DNA of 7,284 nt. Source: Planctomycetota bacterium. Its GTDB lineage: Bacteria > Planctomycetota > UBA8742 > SKZP01 > JAIOTL01. Of this stretch, positions 1 through 6,766 are shown in pieces (the stretch's first letter is position 1; each line of letters starts with the position of its first letter). Made by a program: the position numbers and the translations under genes. The notes under the pieces are model-generated. The model saw nothing but the letters and a program-made list of their open reading frames with translations, was not told where the DNA came from and did no database searches. Location of the stretch: the NCBI GenBank assembly GCA_021106775.1, contig JAIOTL010000158.1, forward strand, positions 1 through 7,284. The letters run 5' to 3'.

Positions 1-1015
1 AGAAGACACCAGCGATTTTCGCTCCGCAGTGTTTGCATTTGCCGTTTTCATCAACATCGATATTTTTCATCTCAAGCCAATTTCTCTTGATAACGGGTTT
101 TTTGCAGTTCGGGCAAAACGTTGTAGAGCCATCGATGTCAATAATATTACCAGTGTAAACGTAGTGCATACCAGCGTTTATGGCGATTTCACGTGCGCAT
201 TGCAACGTTTCTTCGGGTGTTCGTGGCAGGTGGCGAAGATTATTATCGGGATGGAATGCGGAGAAATGAAGGGGAATGTCTGCTCCAAGATTATCGAGAA
301 TCCAGCCCACTTCCTGCTTAATTTCGTCGCTGCTGTCATTGAGCGTGGGAATCAACAGTGTTGTTATCTCAAAATGTACTTCGGTTTCGTTCTTGAGTCG
401 TTTTAGCGTTTTTAAAACCGGTTCAAGATGAGCTTTGCTTTGTTTAACATAAAATTCATCGGTAAATGCCTTTAAATCAACGTTTACACCGTGAATATGC
501 GCGTAAAAATCGTGAAATGCAACATCGGAAATATACCCGTTTGATACCGCTATGCTGCGAATCTGCTTTGGCAACGCTGCTTTACTGATGTCAATGGCAT
601 ATTCCGCCCAAATCGTCGGCTCGTTGTATGTGTATGAAATCGTTTGGCAATCGTATTTAACTGCAAGTTCAACCACCTGCTCAACGGTTAAATCGCGTGA
701 CATTTTCGTGTTTGCACGTGCAAAGGAAATGTCGTGGTTTTGACAGAAGGAGCATTTCAGGTTGCAACCGGCATTTCCGAGTGAAAAACTCTGCGTTCCG
801 GGCAGGAAATGATACAGAGGTTTTTTCTCGATGGGGTCAATTGCAACGGCGGTCGGGTGATTGTATCCAAGCTGTTTCAACTCGCCATTTACATTCATGC
901 GCAGAAAACAAATACCTACATTGCCGTCTTTTATCACACATTTGTGCCGACACAATTCGCATTGAACAACGTTGTCCTCAAGTTTATGCCACCATCTTGC
1001 AGCTTGATAATTCAT
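1..1015 (-). CDS. amrS: AmmeMemoRadiSam-type radical SAM enzyme (3' end cut by window edge)
   Basis: Reading the minus strand from the ATG at 1015-1013 gives 338 codons with no stop before the edge. The [4Fe-4S]-binding motif of radical SAM enzymes, C-x3-C-x2-C, is at C84, C88 and C91 (GCNLKCSFCQ), followed by features typical of the AmrS/COG1180 family: YTYNEPTIW near 128-136, SNGY 158-161, NVDLKAF 178-184 and YVYTGN 285-290. An N-terminal cysteine cluster (C19, C22, C26, C36) and a C-terminal pair of CxxC motifs (C301/C304 and C327/C330, zinc-ribbon-like) are also family traits. The protein reaches the usual C-terminal 'GVF' ending, so only a few residues seem missing. The family is found with AMMECR1 and Memo proteins; its reaction is not established, and it resembles pyruvate formate-lyase activating enzymes. 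It lies downstream of the REC-PilZ gene on the same strand, with a 114-base gap. No strong Shine-Dalgarno is visible before the ATG. Family assignment is strong; partner genes are not in view. Confidence 0.9.
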   Translation of the reverse strand, partial: MNYQAARWWHKLEDNVVQCELCRHKCVIKDGNVGICFLRMNVNGELKQLGYNHPTAVAIDPIEKKPLYHFLPGTQSFSLGNAGCNLKCSFCQNHDISFARANTKMSRDLTVEQVVELAVKYDCQTISYTYNEPTIWAEYAIDISKAALPKQIRSIAVSNGYISDVAFHDFYAHIHGVNVDLKAFTDEFYVKQSKAHLEPVLKTLKRLKNETEVHFEITTLLIPTLNDSSDEIKQEVGWILDNLGADIPLHFSAFHPDNNLRHLPRTPEETLQCAREIAINAGMHYVYTGNIIDIDGSTTFCPNCKKPVIKRNWLEMKNIDVDENGKCKHCGAKIAGVF

Positions 1016-1049
1016 GTTAAAAACCCATCAGTTTTTCCAGTAATTACCC

Positions 1050-1078
1050 AGAATACACAAAAATGAGAAAAAATTCAA
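1050..1078 (-). promoter_or_regulatory. Possible sigma-70-like promoter for the radical SAM gene
   Basis: On the minus strand, TTGAAT (1078-1073) and TATTCT (1055-1050) are separated by exactly 17 bases and each matches four of six consensus positions. The predicted start of transcription falls roughly 25-30 bases before the ATG at 1015. The region is AT-rich, so chance matches are easy. If real, the radical SAM gene is transcribed separately from the REC-PilZ gene upstream. Confidence 0.25.
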
Positions 1079-1129
1079 TAAAACACCCAAGATGGAATCA
1101 ATGAAGGATGCGAAATTAATGATGATTTT

Positions 1130-1807
1130 TTACGATGCCTTGTTGAGAAAACCGCCGATACGCTTAAATCGCACTGTTTTCTTACTAACGAACTTCAGCC
1201 CGATTATTTTGTTGTCATTCTCGGATTTTATAAATGATACCGTTCCTGTAACTTCGAGAGATTCATCAGGAAGCTGAATTAATGCCGGTATCGTTTGACC
1301 CATTAAAACTCTCGAATTAGCTTGTACCTCAATTAATATGCCATTTTCCGATAAATCCCTGCCATGAGCGGGTATCGGCATATTATCGATTCGCATCAGA
1401 ACAGGAATCGAAACTTCAGCCCTTTTCTCTCTTCGCTTATTTACACATGTCATACTAATGAAGTCTAATGCGTCAGCCAATGTTTTCCGGATTTGCTCTG
1501 TAGAAATCGGTCTTGCTATCTGGCTGAAAATTTTACTTTTTACTGCTTTATCGATGCTTTCTTTCGAAGTAACAGCGATTATCGGCATTACAAGAATAAG
1601 GCATTGTGCATGATTCACAACCGAGAGAATTTCAACGTCTGCAACAGTCAAATCCACTACGAGAACGTCAAACACACCTGTTTCAATCAGCATTTTCGCC
1701 CTGTTAACATCACTCGCGATAATTACTTTGTGTCCAGAACCTTTATAAAATGCTTTCAGAAAATATGCCGATTTCCCCCTTAAATCTGCAATGAGAATAT
1801 TCGCCAT
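1130..1807 (-). CDS. REC-like plus PilZ two-domain protein (probable c-di-GMP receptor)
   Basis: This 225-residue protein has a CheY-like fold at about residues 1-118 and a PilZ domain at about 122-215. The PilZ part has both nucleotide-binding signatures: RxxxR (R125-R129, RREKR) and DxSxxG (D151, S153, G156, DLSENG), which in characterised PilZ domains contact cyclic di-GMP. The receiver part keeps a likely phospho-acceptor D52 (VVDLT) and T80, but the usual N-terminal acidic pair is reduced to one Asp (ILIAD, A7-D8) and the conserved Lys before Pro is Arg (R99-P100), so phosphotransfer may be altered or lost. There is no DNA-binding, GGDEF or EAL domain and no signal peptide, so it is probably a cytoplasmic adaptor. 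The start is firm: AGGAG lies six bases before the ATG. It is transcribed divergently from the large kinase gene and lies upstream of the radical SAM gene. The protein target of its output cannot be read from the sequence. Confidence 0.88.
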   Translation of the reverse strand: MANILIADLRGKSAYFLKAFYKGSGHKVIIASDVNRAKMLIETGVFDVLVVDLTVADVEILSVVNHAQCLILVMPIIAVTSKESIDKAVKSKIFSQIARPISTEQIRKTLADALDFISMTCVNKRREKRAEVSIPVLMRIDNMPIPAHGRDLSENGILIEVQANSRVLMGQTIPALIQLPDESLEVTGTVSFIKSENDNKIIGLKFVSKKTVRFKRIGGFLNKAS

Positions 1808-1813
1808 ATTTTG

Positions 1814-1818
1814 CTCCT
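1814..1818 (-). promoter_or_regulatory. Strong Shine-Dalgarno of the REC-PilZ gene
   Basis: AGGAG on the minus strand, within AAAGGAGC, lies six bases before the ATG at 1807. It fixes the start codon and is the best ribosome-binding site in the window. Confidence 0.8.
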
Positions 1819-1936
1819 TTTTCTATCTAAAATCGCACTTCTGCACATGCGAAATTTATCGGCTTCTTTACAAAAATCTTAATTCCGATTTCAAAGTTAA
1901 AATTTTTCTCTGCTCAGTCGATTAGTCTTACAAACT

Positions 1937-2086
1937 AAAATTGCGGATTCCGAAAAGCAAAATTTTGGTGTACGCATTAGTAAATTGGAGATGCGATATG
2001 AATATGCCAGTACGTAAAACAGCGACCTCAGCAAAAGCGAAAACAACGGCTTCCGCGAATGCGAAAACAGCGAAAATTGCGGATTC
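1937..2086 (+). repeat. 14-bp direct repeat shared by leader and coding sequence (1937-1950 and 2073-2086)
   Basis: AAAATTGCGGATTC occurs exactly at 1937-1950, upstream of the kinase start, and again at 2073-2086, inside the Ala/Lys-rich tail. The downstream copy is read as KIADS. The upstream copy also gives KIADS, but in a different reading frame from the gene. This points to local duplication during growth of the repetitive tail, though a composition-driven coincidence is possible. Confidence 0.6.
1987..1990 (+). promoter_or_regulatory. Shine-Dalgarno that decides the kinase start
   Basis: GGAG ends seven bases before the in-frame ATG at 1998. The open frame extends back to a TTG at 1941, but no purine-rich site precedes that codon at the right distance. 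A second in-frame ATG at 2004 is 13 bases from this site and therefore less likely. Confidence 0.7.
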
Positions 2087-5000
2087 TGCGAAAGAAGCGA
2101 AAGCTGCAATTTCAGCAAATGCAAAAGCAGCAGCTTCAGCGAAGATGATAGGATTAAAGGCGAATAAACCTGTGCATCTGAGACCCACAAAGATTTTCCA
2201 GAGCGATAATGAGCAGGTTGACAGAGTGAATAAAGCTCTGTTCAGAATTTCAAAGAAGGATAAAGTAAAACCTTCCGACAGATCGCTTCTAACCAAGATA
2301 AATTCCACCAAAAAGCGAATGAAGGATAAATCAACAGCAAGACTTGAAAAAGCGTTAACAACAATAAAAGGAGATACAAAGCCTGAAGTGCTTAGCATGG
2401 AGAATCCTCTCGAAATGATTAATCAGGACGGGATGCAGACTTTCGCCCTTGGTAGATACATGGTGTATCAAAAGATTGCTGCGGGTGGAATGGGCACAGT
2501 TTACCAGGCTTTCGACCAGGATTTAAACAGGGTTGTCGCGCTTAAAGTGCATCATAAAAACTCTGACCCCACAAAAGATACATTGATGAGTTTTGTCGAG
2601 GAAGCGCGTATCACCGGTCAGCTTGAGCATCCGAGTATTGTACCTGTTTACGATATCGGATTTACGGATGACAAGCGTGTTTACTATACGATGAAGCTTG
2701 TTCGAGGAAGGTCTATTCGTGAAGTTATAGAAAATCCAAGAAAGGGCAAGCGCGGCGGAATTCGTGAAAAACTGTCGATGTTCAAGCGTATGCTGGAAGC
2801 CCTGTCCTATGCACATTCCAAGGGTGTCGTGCACCGCGACATTAAGCCTGAGAACATAATGGTAGGCAAATTCGGCGAAGTGTTAGTGATGGACTGGGGA
2901 CTTGCGATAATTGTCGACCAAATTAACAGAAAATCGAGAACACTGAAGGAAAAATCTGACAGACTTGAAAATATCATGAAACTTTTTTCGCGTAAAATCG
3001 GCGGGATTTCAATTGCCGGCACACCCGGTTATATGTCACCTGAGCAAGCTGACGGTAACCTGATGGATATTGATGCAACAAGCGATGTCTATGCACTGGG
3101 TGCGCTACTTTACAATCTGCTTACAGGAAAGCTCCCGTTTAGGAAGCAATTTGAGACAGCAAAAACCGACCTTGAGATTTTGCAGATAATTAAAGCGAAT
3201 TTATACACACCTATTTCCGAACTTAAACTCGAATTCCCAATGCCCTCAGATATTGAATCGATAATCTATAAAGCGATGGCAGACGACAAAAAAGAAAGAT
3301 ATCAAAATGCCAAGGAAATGCTTAACGACATTGAAAGATATGAGGAAGGCTTGATACTGTCAGCGGAGAAATCGACGATTTCAAGACGTATCGGGAAATT
3401 TATCAAAAGGCACAAAAAACAGTTTATTTTGACGATTCTTATTATGTTGCTAACAACTGCTGCGATTTTTGCGCCAATATATGCTTATAAGAGGCAACAG
3501 CAGATACAACTTCAACAGACTCGAAGTAAAGTTGAATCTCTTAACGAAATCGCGAAAAATTACTTGGAACTCGGTTATCTTGAGCAAGCAAGTGAGGAAA
3601 TCAATAAATCTCTGGCTCTAATGTCCAATAATCTTGCTTCTGTTGTTATTTCAAAACGCCTTGAGCAGATGATTTACGAAGAACAGGTCGAAAGCGAGCG
3701 GAAATTCAAGCTTGAGCGGAAGTTGTACCATTTTGACCTTGCAAACGCGTTTCTTAAAGAAGCCAAGAACCTCTATGCAACTTATACGGATAAGATAATC
3801 GAGCTTACGAATTCTCAGAAAAAACTTTCGGTTGCAAATTATTACAAGCTTCAACCAGCATTCATTGAGATTCGACAGCTTCTGTCAAGCGCGAAAACAA
3901 AAGCGCAGAAATCGATTGAACATGCTCATATTGCAGGTGAATTCGGCGCGGAAGTGGTAGAAAGCATTGGTGAAAACTATCTGACACTTTATATGCTTGC
4001 AAAAGAATTGAAAAATACTGCACAATCCAATGCGTATAGAAGTGAGTTATGCGAACTTTTCAAGAGCATCCCCGAGCTTCGGGAACAGCTTATCGAGCGC
4101 AGACCTGTGAAAATCGAGGGTTTGTCGAAGGGAAGCTGGCTTTACTTTACAGCAGCATACATACAAACATACAAAGGTTCGAATCCGCATATCAATGAAA
4201 ATACCGCCAAAGCAAGTGAAATATGGGATACAGACCTGATTTCATTATCGGAATCCGATTTACTCGATAAAAATTTCATTAATGATAGATTCAAAGATTT
4301 GAGCCAACCGCTTGAATTGTGCGAGGGTTCGTATGTAATTATGTTTTATTCGACTGAAGCGAAAAAAGTATTCAAACTACCGTTTATCGTAACCTCAAAA
4401 TCAAACAGTGTCAAACTTGATGAGACTTCGATATTAAGAAGCTTCCTAAACGATGAATTTGTGTATGTTCCCGCAGGTATGTTCTGGCAGGGTGGTGAAC
4501 CTGAACTTACAGGCGAGTTGATGGCTGCCAAAGTCCTGTTGCCCGACTATTTCATCAGCAAACACGAAATCACATTCGCTCAATATACCGAGTTTCTAAA
4601 CGCGCTAATCCAATCAATTGGGCTTGAAGAAACATACAAACGGGTGCCTAAAATCGATGAATCCTATGTTATTGAGCCTGATAATACCGGAAAATTCATG
4701 CCCTCTGATGAATTGAAGAATCTGCCTGTTTTTGCGGTCTCATTCTACGATGCCCAGCAATACTGCAAATGGCGGTCGCAAAAAGAATGCAAGGAATATC
4801 GACTGCCAACCGAACTCGAATGGGAAAAGGCAGCACGCGGAATTGACAACAGGACATATCCTTGGGGTAATGTTTTCTCATCCGATTATTGCAATATGCT
4901 CTACTCGCGCAATGTGCCTGAACTCTTTGAAGTGTACAAATACCGTAGATTCTTCAAGAAAGATGTCTCACCTTTCGGCGTATTCGATTGCGCAGGTTCT

Positions 5001-5195
5001 GTTGCTGAGTGGACGAGTACAACACTTGAGGTTAGCACAACCGATTCAATCGACATGGAAGCTATCATCAAAGGCGGAAGCTGGAGCTGGGAAGAGCCGA
5101 CAACCCGCTGCGCCTACAAATACGCAATTGACACGCTTACGAAGAATACTGCGATAGGATTTAGAATTGCATTCAGTGCGAATAAGCCTGAATAA
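1998..5195 (+). CDS. Membrane-bound Hanks-type Ser/Thr kinase with C-terminal FGE-like (SUMF1) domain
   Basis: The 1065-residue product has these parts in order. Residues 7-49 are an Ala/Lys/Ser/Thr-rich tail, followed by a basic linker to about 145. Residues 152-450 are a complete kinase domain: glycine loop AAGGMGTV (161-168), Lys183 (ALKV), Glu202, HRDIKPEN (279-286) with Asp281, DWG (299-301) in place of DFG, GTPGYMSPEQ (341-350) and Asp363. All catalytic residues are present, so it should be active. One membrane helix lies at about 475-497, flanked by RHKK and KRQ. A Gln-rich, helical, TPR-like stretch spans about 498-640. A short beta-rich segment at about 770-800 (CEGSYVIMF) resembles the PEGA-like piece seen in such kinases. 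The FGE-like domain spans about 820-1062: FVYVPAGMFW, LPTELEWEKAARG (936-948), PWGN, GVFDCAGSVAEW (994-1005), KGGSW (1025-1029) and GFRIA. The kinase would be cytoplasmic and the C-terminal half outside the membrane. The substrate is unknown. The gene converges on the CAP-protein gene. Confidence 0.93.
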   Translation: MNMPVRKTATSAKAKTTASANAKTAKIADSAKEAKAAISANAKAAASAKMIGLKANKPVHLRPTKIFQSDNEQVDRVNKALFRISKKDKVKPSDRSLLTKINSTKKRMKDKSTARLEKALTTIKGDTKPEVLSMENPLEMINQDGMQTFALGRYMVYQKIAAGGMGTVYQAFDQDLNRVVALKVHHKNSDPTKDTLMSFVEEARITGQLEHPSIVPVYDIGFTDDKRVYYTMKLVRGRSIREVIENPRKGKRGGIREKLSMFKRMLEALSYAHSKGVVHRDIKPENIMVGKFGEVLVMDWGLAIIVDQINRKSRTLKEKSDRLENIMKLFSRKIGGISIAGTPGYMSPEQADGNLMDIDATSDVYALGALLYNLLTGKLPFRKQFETAKTDLEILQIIKANLYTPISELKLEFPMPSDIESIIYKAMADDKKERYQNAKEMLNDIERYEEGLILSAEKSTISRRIGKFIKRHKKQFILTILIMLLTTAAIFAPIYAYKRQQQIQLQQTRSKVESLNEIAKNYLELGYLEQASEEINKSLALMSNNLASVVISKRLEQMIYEEQVESERKFKLERKLYHFDLANAFLKEAKNLYATYTDKIIELTNSQKKLSVANYYKLQPAFIEIRQLLSSAKTKAQKSIEHAHIAGEFGAEVVESIGENYLTLYMLAKELKNTAQSNAYRSELCELFKSIPELREQLIERRPVKIEGLSKGSWLYFTAAYIQTYKGSNPHINENTAKASEIWDTDLISLSESDLLDKNFINDRFKDLSQPLELCEGSYVIMFYSTEAKKVFKLPFIVTSKSNSVKLDETSILRSFLNDEFVYVPAGMFWQGGEPELTGELMAAKVLLPDYFISKHEITFAQYTEFLNALIQSIGLEETYKRVPKIDESYVIEPDNTGKFMPSDELKNLPVFAVSFYDAQQYCKWRSQKECKEYRLPTELEWEKAARGIDNRTYPWGNVFSSDYCNMLYSRNVPELFEVYKYRRFFKKDVSPFGVFDCAGSVAEWTSTTLEVSTTDSIDMEAIIKGGSWSWEEPTTRCAYKYAIDTLTKNTAIGFRIAFSANKPE
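2016..2144 (+). repeat. Low-complexity Ala/Lys/Ser/Thr coding repeat (kinase N-terminus)
   Basis: Irregular repeats of units such as GCGAAA, GCAAAA and TCAGC(A/G)AA encode residues 7-49, made almost entirely of Ala, Lys, Ser, Thr and a few Asn. The composition recalls histone-H1-like or AlgP-like tails. It lies before the kinase domain, on the predicted cytoplasmic side, and offers many Ser/Thr that could be autophosphorylated. The units are degenerate rather than perfect tandem copies. Its function is unknown. Confidence 0.75.
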
Positions 5196-5223
5196 TTAAT
5201 TTGTGCACCCATGCACAATAATT
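5194..5223. terminator. Hairpin between convergent genes, possible weak bidirectional terminator
   Basis: TTGTGCA (5201-5207) and TGCACAA (5212-5218) form a perfect 7-bp stem around a CCCA loop. AATTA (5194-5198) and TAATT (5219-5223) extend it past a two-base bulge. It begins at the stop codon of the kinase gene and lies about 75 bases past the stop of the CAP gene on the other strand. No clear run of T follows on either strand, so this is not a textbook intrinsic terminator. It may act as a 3'-end-stabilising or shared termination structure. Confidence 0.45.
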
Positions 5224-5294
5224 GATGCGACGGAACTTTCACTGTAAAATCAGGCAATTCTGTGAAATTTGCAAAGGGGACGCAAAGAAAAAAA

Positions 5295-6593
5295 TTATTC
5301 CGGGATGCCGAAGAGCTGAATCCAATATTTCCCCGCGCTGCCGATGCCTACCTCGGTTAATTTCGAATTCATTATGTTCTCATTGTGCTCTTGAGAAAAA
5401 ATCCAATTCATCATTATCGTTTCAGCACTATCATCTTCGTTAGCGATTTTCTGAAGGTTCTCAGCAATCAATTTGGGTTTGTAGCCGTAGATTTTAGAAC
5501 GCTCAGCAGGTGATGAACCGTCTTTGCCTTTATGAGTCAATTTATCGTGCTTATTAAGGATAAATGCATGGTCACTTGATGCTTTTGTCAGCGATGAAAC
5601 CGCCAGTAACCTTGCAAAACCGAGCACTTCGCGAAAATCATTTAACTCGATTAAAACAGCTTTTTCCTTGCTCGATAGCATCGAGAATTTTGCATTTTTC
5701 TCGCGATTCTCTAAATTGAGCTTGTTATGTTTTTTATTGACATAAGCCCCAAGCTCAGAAGATTTCAGGTATGATTCTAGTTTTTTCTTCATCCCGTCAG
5801 CACAAACTTTGTATCGTTCCGAAATTTTATAATAATTCACTATCTCCGACAAAATTTCGAGAATTTTGAAATGGTCTTTCACATATTTGTTTCGAGCAAA
5901 ATAATCTATGCTTGTCGGCTGGTAGAATATACCTTTGATTAACGTTAGGTTTTTCTTGATTGAATCATTGTTTTTTTTGCTGTATTTTTTGAGAAGTTTG
6001 AGGAGCTTGGCTCTCAGCGATTTCACGTCTCGCCCGACTGTTGATACAATCTTCTTTTTCTGTTTTTCATCGGAAAGCATGCTGATAATCCGCAGATACT
6101 GCCAGATAGCGTATTCTTTGACGACCGTTTCACCACCTTTTATGAAAGGTTTGAATGTTTTTTTCAAATCCTTCGGTTTGGCGAGAACTTTCGCGACCAA
6201 TTCAACAATATGAAATCTAAGATAACCGCTTTGTGCTTCAATGTTACTGCGCTTAATCTTAAATGCCTGTTCGAAAAGTTTTTTTGCTTCATCAAGTTCA
6301 TTTCGTTGCAGTCTATCGTTTGCTTCCATGCAGAGATTTTCCGCTCTGAACAATCCTCCCTGCATTGAACTTGCATCAATTCGCGGATTTTCCGGATTAA
6401 TTTTTGTTACTTTTTTTGTAAGTTCTTCAGGTAGATATATCTTCTCACCGAAAGCTTCAAACAGATTATTACCTCTATCAGCACAGGTTATGTACACAAA
6501 ATCGTCGAGTATGATAACCTCTGCGGATGCAGGATTTATTAGAAATATTGAAAGAATTGTTAGCAATGTGGAAATTGAGCAAAGTTTTTTCAT
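5295..6593 (-). CDS. Secreted protein with N-terminal helical region and C-terminal CAP (SCP/YkwD-like) domain
   Basis: The 432-residue product starts with a signal peptide: basic MKK, a hydrophobic core and a likely cleavage after PASA (residue 24). No lipobox is seen. Residues 80-125 look like a TPR-type helical hairpin (NELDEAKKLFEQAF), followed by a Lys-rich helical middle to about 310. The CAP domain covers about 310-430: LNDFREVLG, DHA with H342, THKGKDG with H354, AEN with E378, W397, SQEHNENIM with E402 and H403, and GKYWIQLFG (422-429). These His/Glu positions match the conserved cavity residues of CAP-family proteins. Bacterial YkwD-like members are exported; no single biochemical activity is agreed for them. 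The start is supported by GAGGG four bases before the ATG. The second kinase gene lies upstream on the same strand, and the gene converges on the large kinase gene. Domain assignment is by motif and firm; its role is unknown. Confidence 0.85.
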   Translation of the reverse strand: MKKLCSISTLLTILSIFLINPASAEVIILDDFVYITCADRGNNLFEAFGEKIYLPEELTKKVTKINPENPRIDASSMQGGLFRAENLCMEANDRLQRNELDEAKKLFEQAFKIKRSNIEAQSGYLRFHIVELVAKVLAKPKDLKKTFKPFIKGGETVVKEYAIWQYLRIISMLSDEKQKKKIVSTVGRDVKSLRAKLLKLLKKYSKKNNDSIKKNLTLIKGIFYQPTSIDYFARNKYVKDHFKILEILSEIVNYYKISERYKVCADGMKKKLESYLKSSELGAYVNKKHNKLNLENREKNAKFSMLSSKEKAVLIELNDFREVLGFARLLAVSSLTKASSDHAFILNKHDKLTHKGKDGSSPAERSKIYGYKPKLIAENLQKIANEDDSAETIMMNWIFSQEHNENIMNSKLTEVGIGSAGKYWIQLFGIPE

Positions 6594-6626
6594 TTTACCC
6601 TCAAAATTAAATCGGCTACTTAAAAT

Positions 6627-6644
6627 AACATATTTTGCTATGTT
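6627..6644. repeat. Inverted repeat upstream of the CAP gene
   Basis: AACATA (6627-6632) and TATGTT (6639-6644) are perfect inverted copies separated by six bases, 33 bases before the CAP-protein start. The shape would suit a dimeric regulator site, but the region is very AT-rich and this is a single copy, so the operator idea is weak. Confidence 0.25.
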
Positions 6645-6737
6645 TTACGTAATTGAAAAGGGTGAAAATAAGTATCCTATTCTGATGATGTTTCAATCTT
6701 ACCTTCAATCGATTTGTTTTGCTCTTCCTTGAGTTTC

Positions 6738-6756
6738 TTGATAAGTTTCTTATCAA
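6738..6756. repeat. Perfect 8-bp hairpin just after the second kinase's TGA
   Basis: TTGATAAG (6738-6745) and CTTATCAA (6749-6756) pair perfectly around a three-base loop. On the minus strand the stem begins 10 bases after the TGA at 6769-6767. No T-run follows on that strand, so it is not a standard terminator. It lies within the coding-like continuation of the kinase frame. Confidence 0.5.
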
Positions 6757-6766
6757 AAGTCTGGTT

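Noticed and set aside
29..406. Plus-strand open frame of 125 residues at the left edge
   Set aside because: It lies antisense to the radical SAM gene, whose motifs are unambiguous.
1941..1997. TTG at 1941 as the kinase start, adding 19 residues
   Set aside because: No Shine-Dalgarno precedes it, whereas GGAG stands seven bases before the ATG at 1998. The extra residues look like leader sequence.
1808..1997. Promoters in the divergent spacer, such as TTGAAA-18-TAAAGA on the minus strand, and a TCGCA/TGCGA inverted repeat at 1833-1852
   Set aside because: The -10 match is only three of six with a non-optimal spacer, and the inverted repeat is only 5 bp with a 10-base loop in AT-rich sequence. 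The spacer must hold promoters, but none can be placed with confidence.
1928..2398. 156-residue open frame on the minus strand, rich in Ala and Phe
   Set aside because: It is the antisense image of the Ala/Lys repeat region of the kinase; the repetitive composition explains its length and it matches no family.
4732..5157. 141-residue open frame on the plus strand inside the FGE-like domain
   Set aside because: It overlaps in another frame the well-supported FGE motifs of the kinase gene and shows no recognisable domain.
4455..5195. Active formylglycine-generating enzyme
   Set aside because: The two active-site cysteines expected after the GGS motif are absent, and no sulfatase gene is visible nearby.
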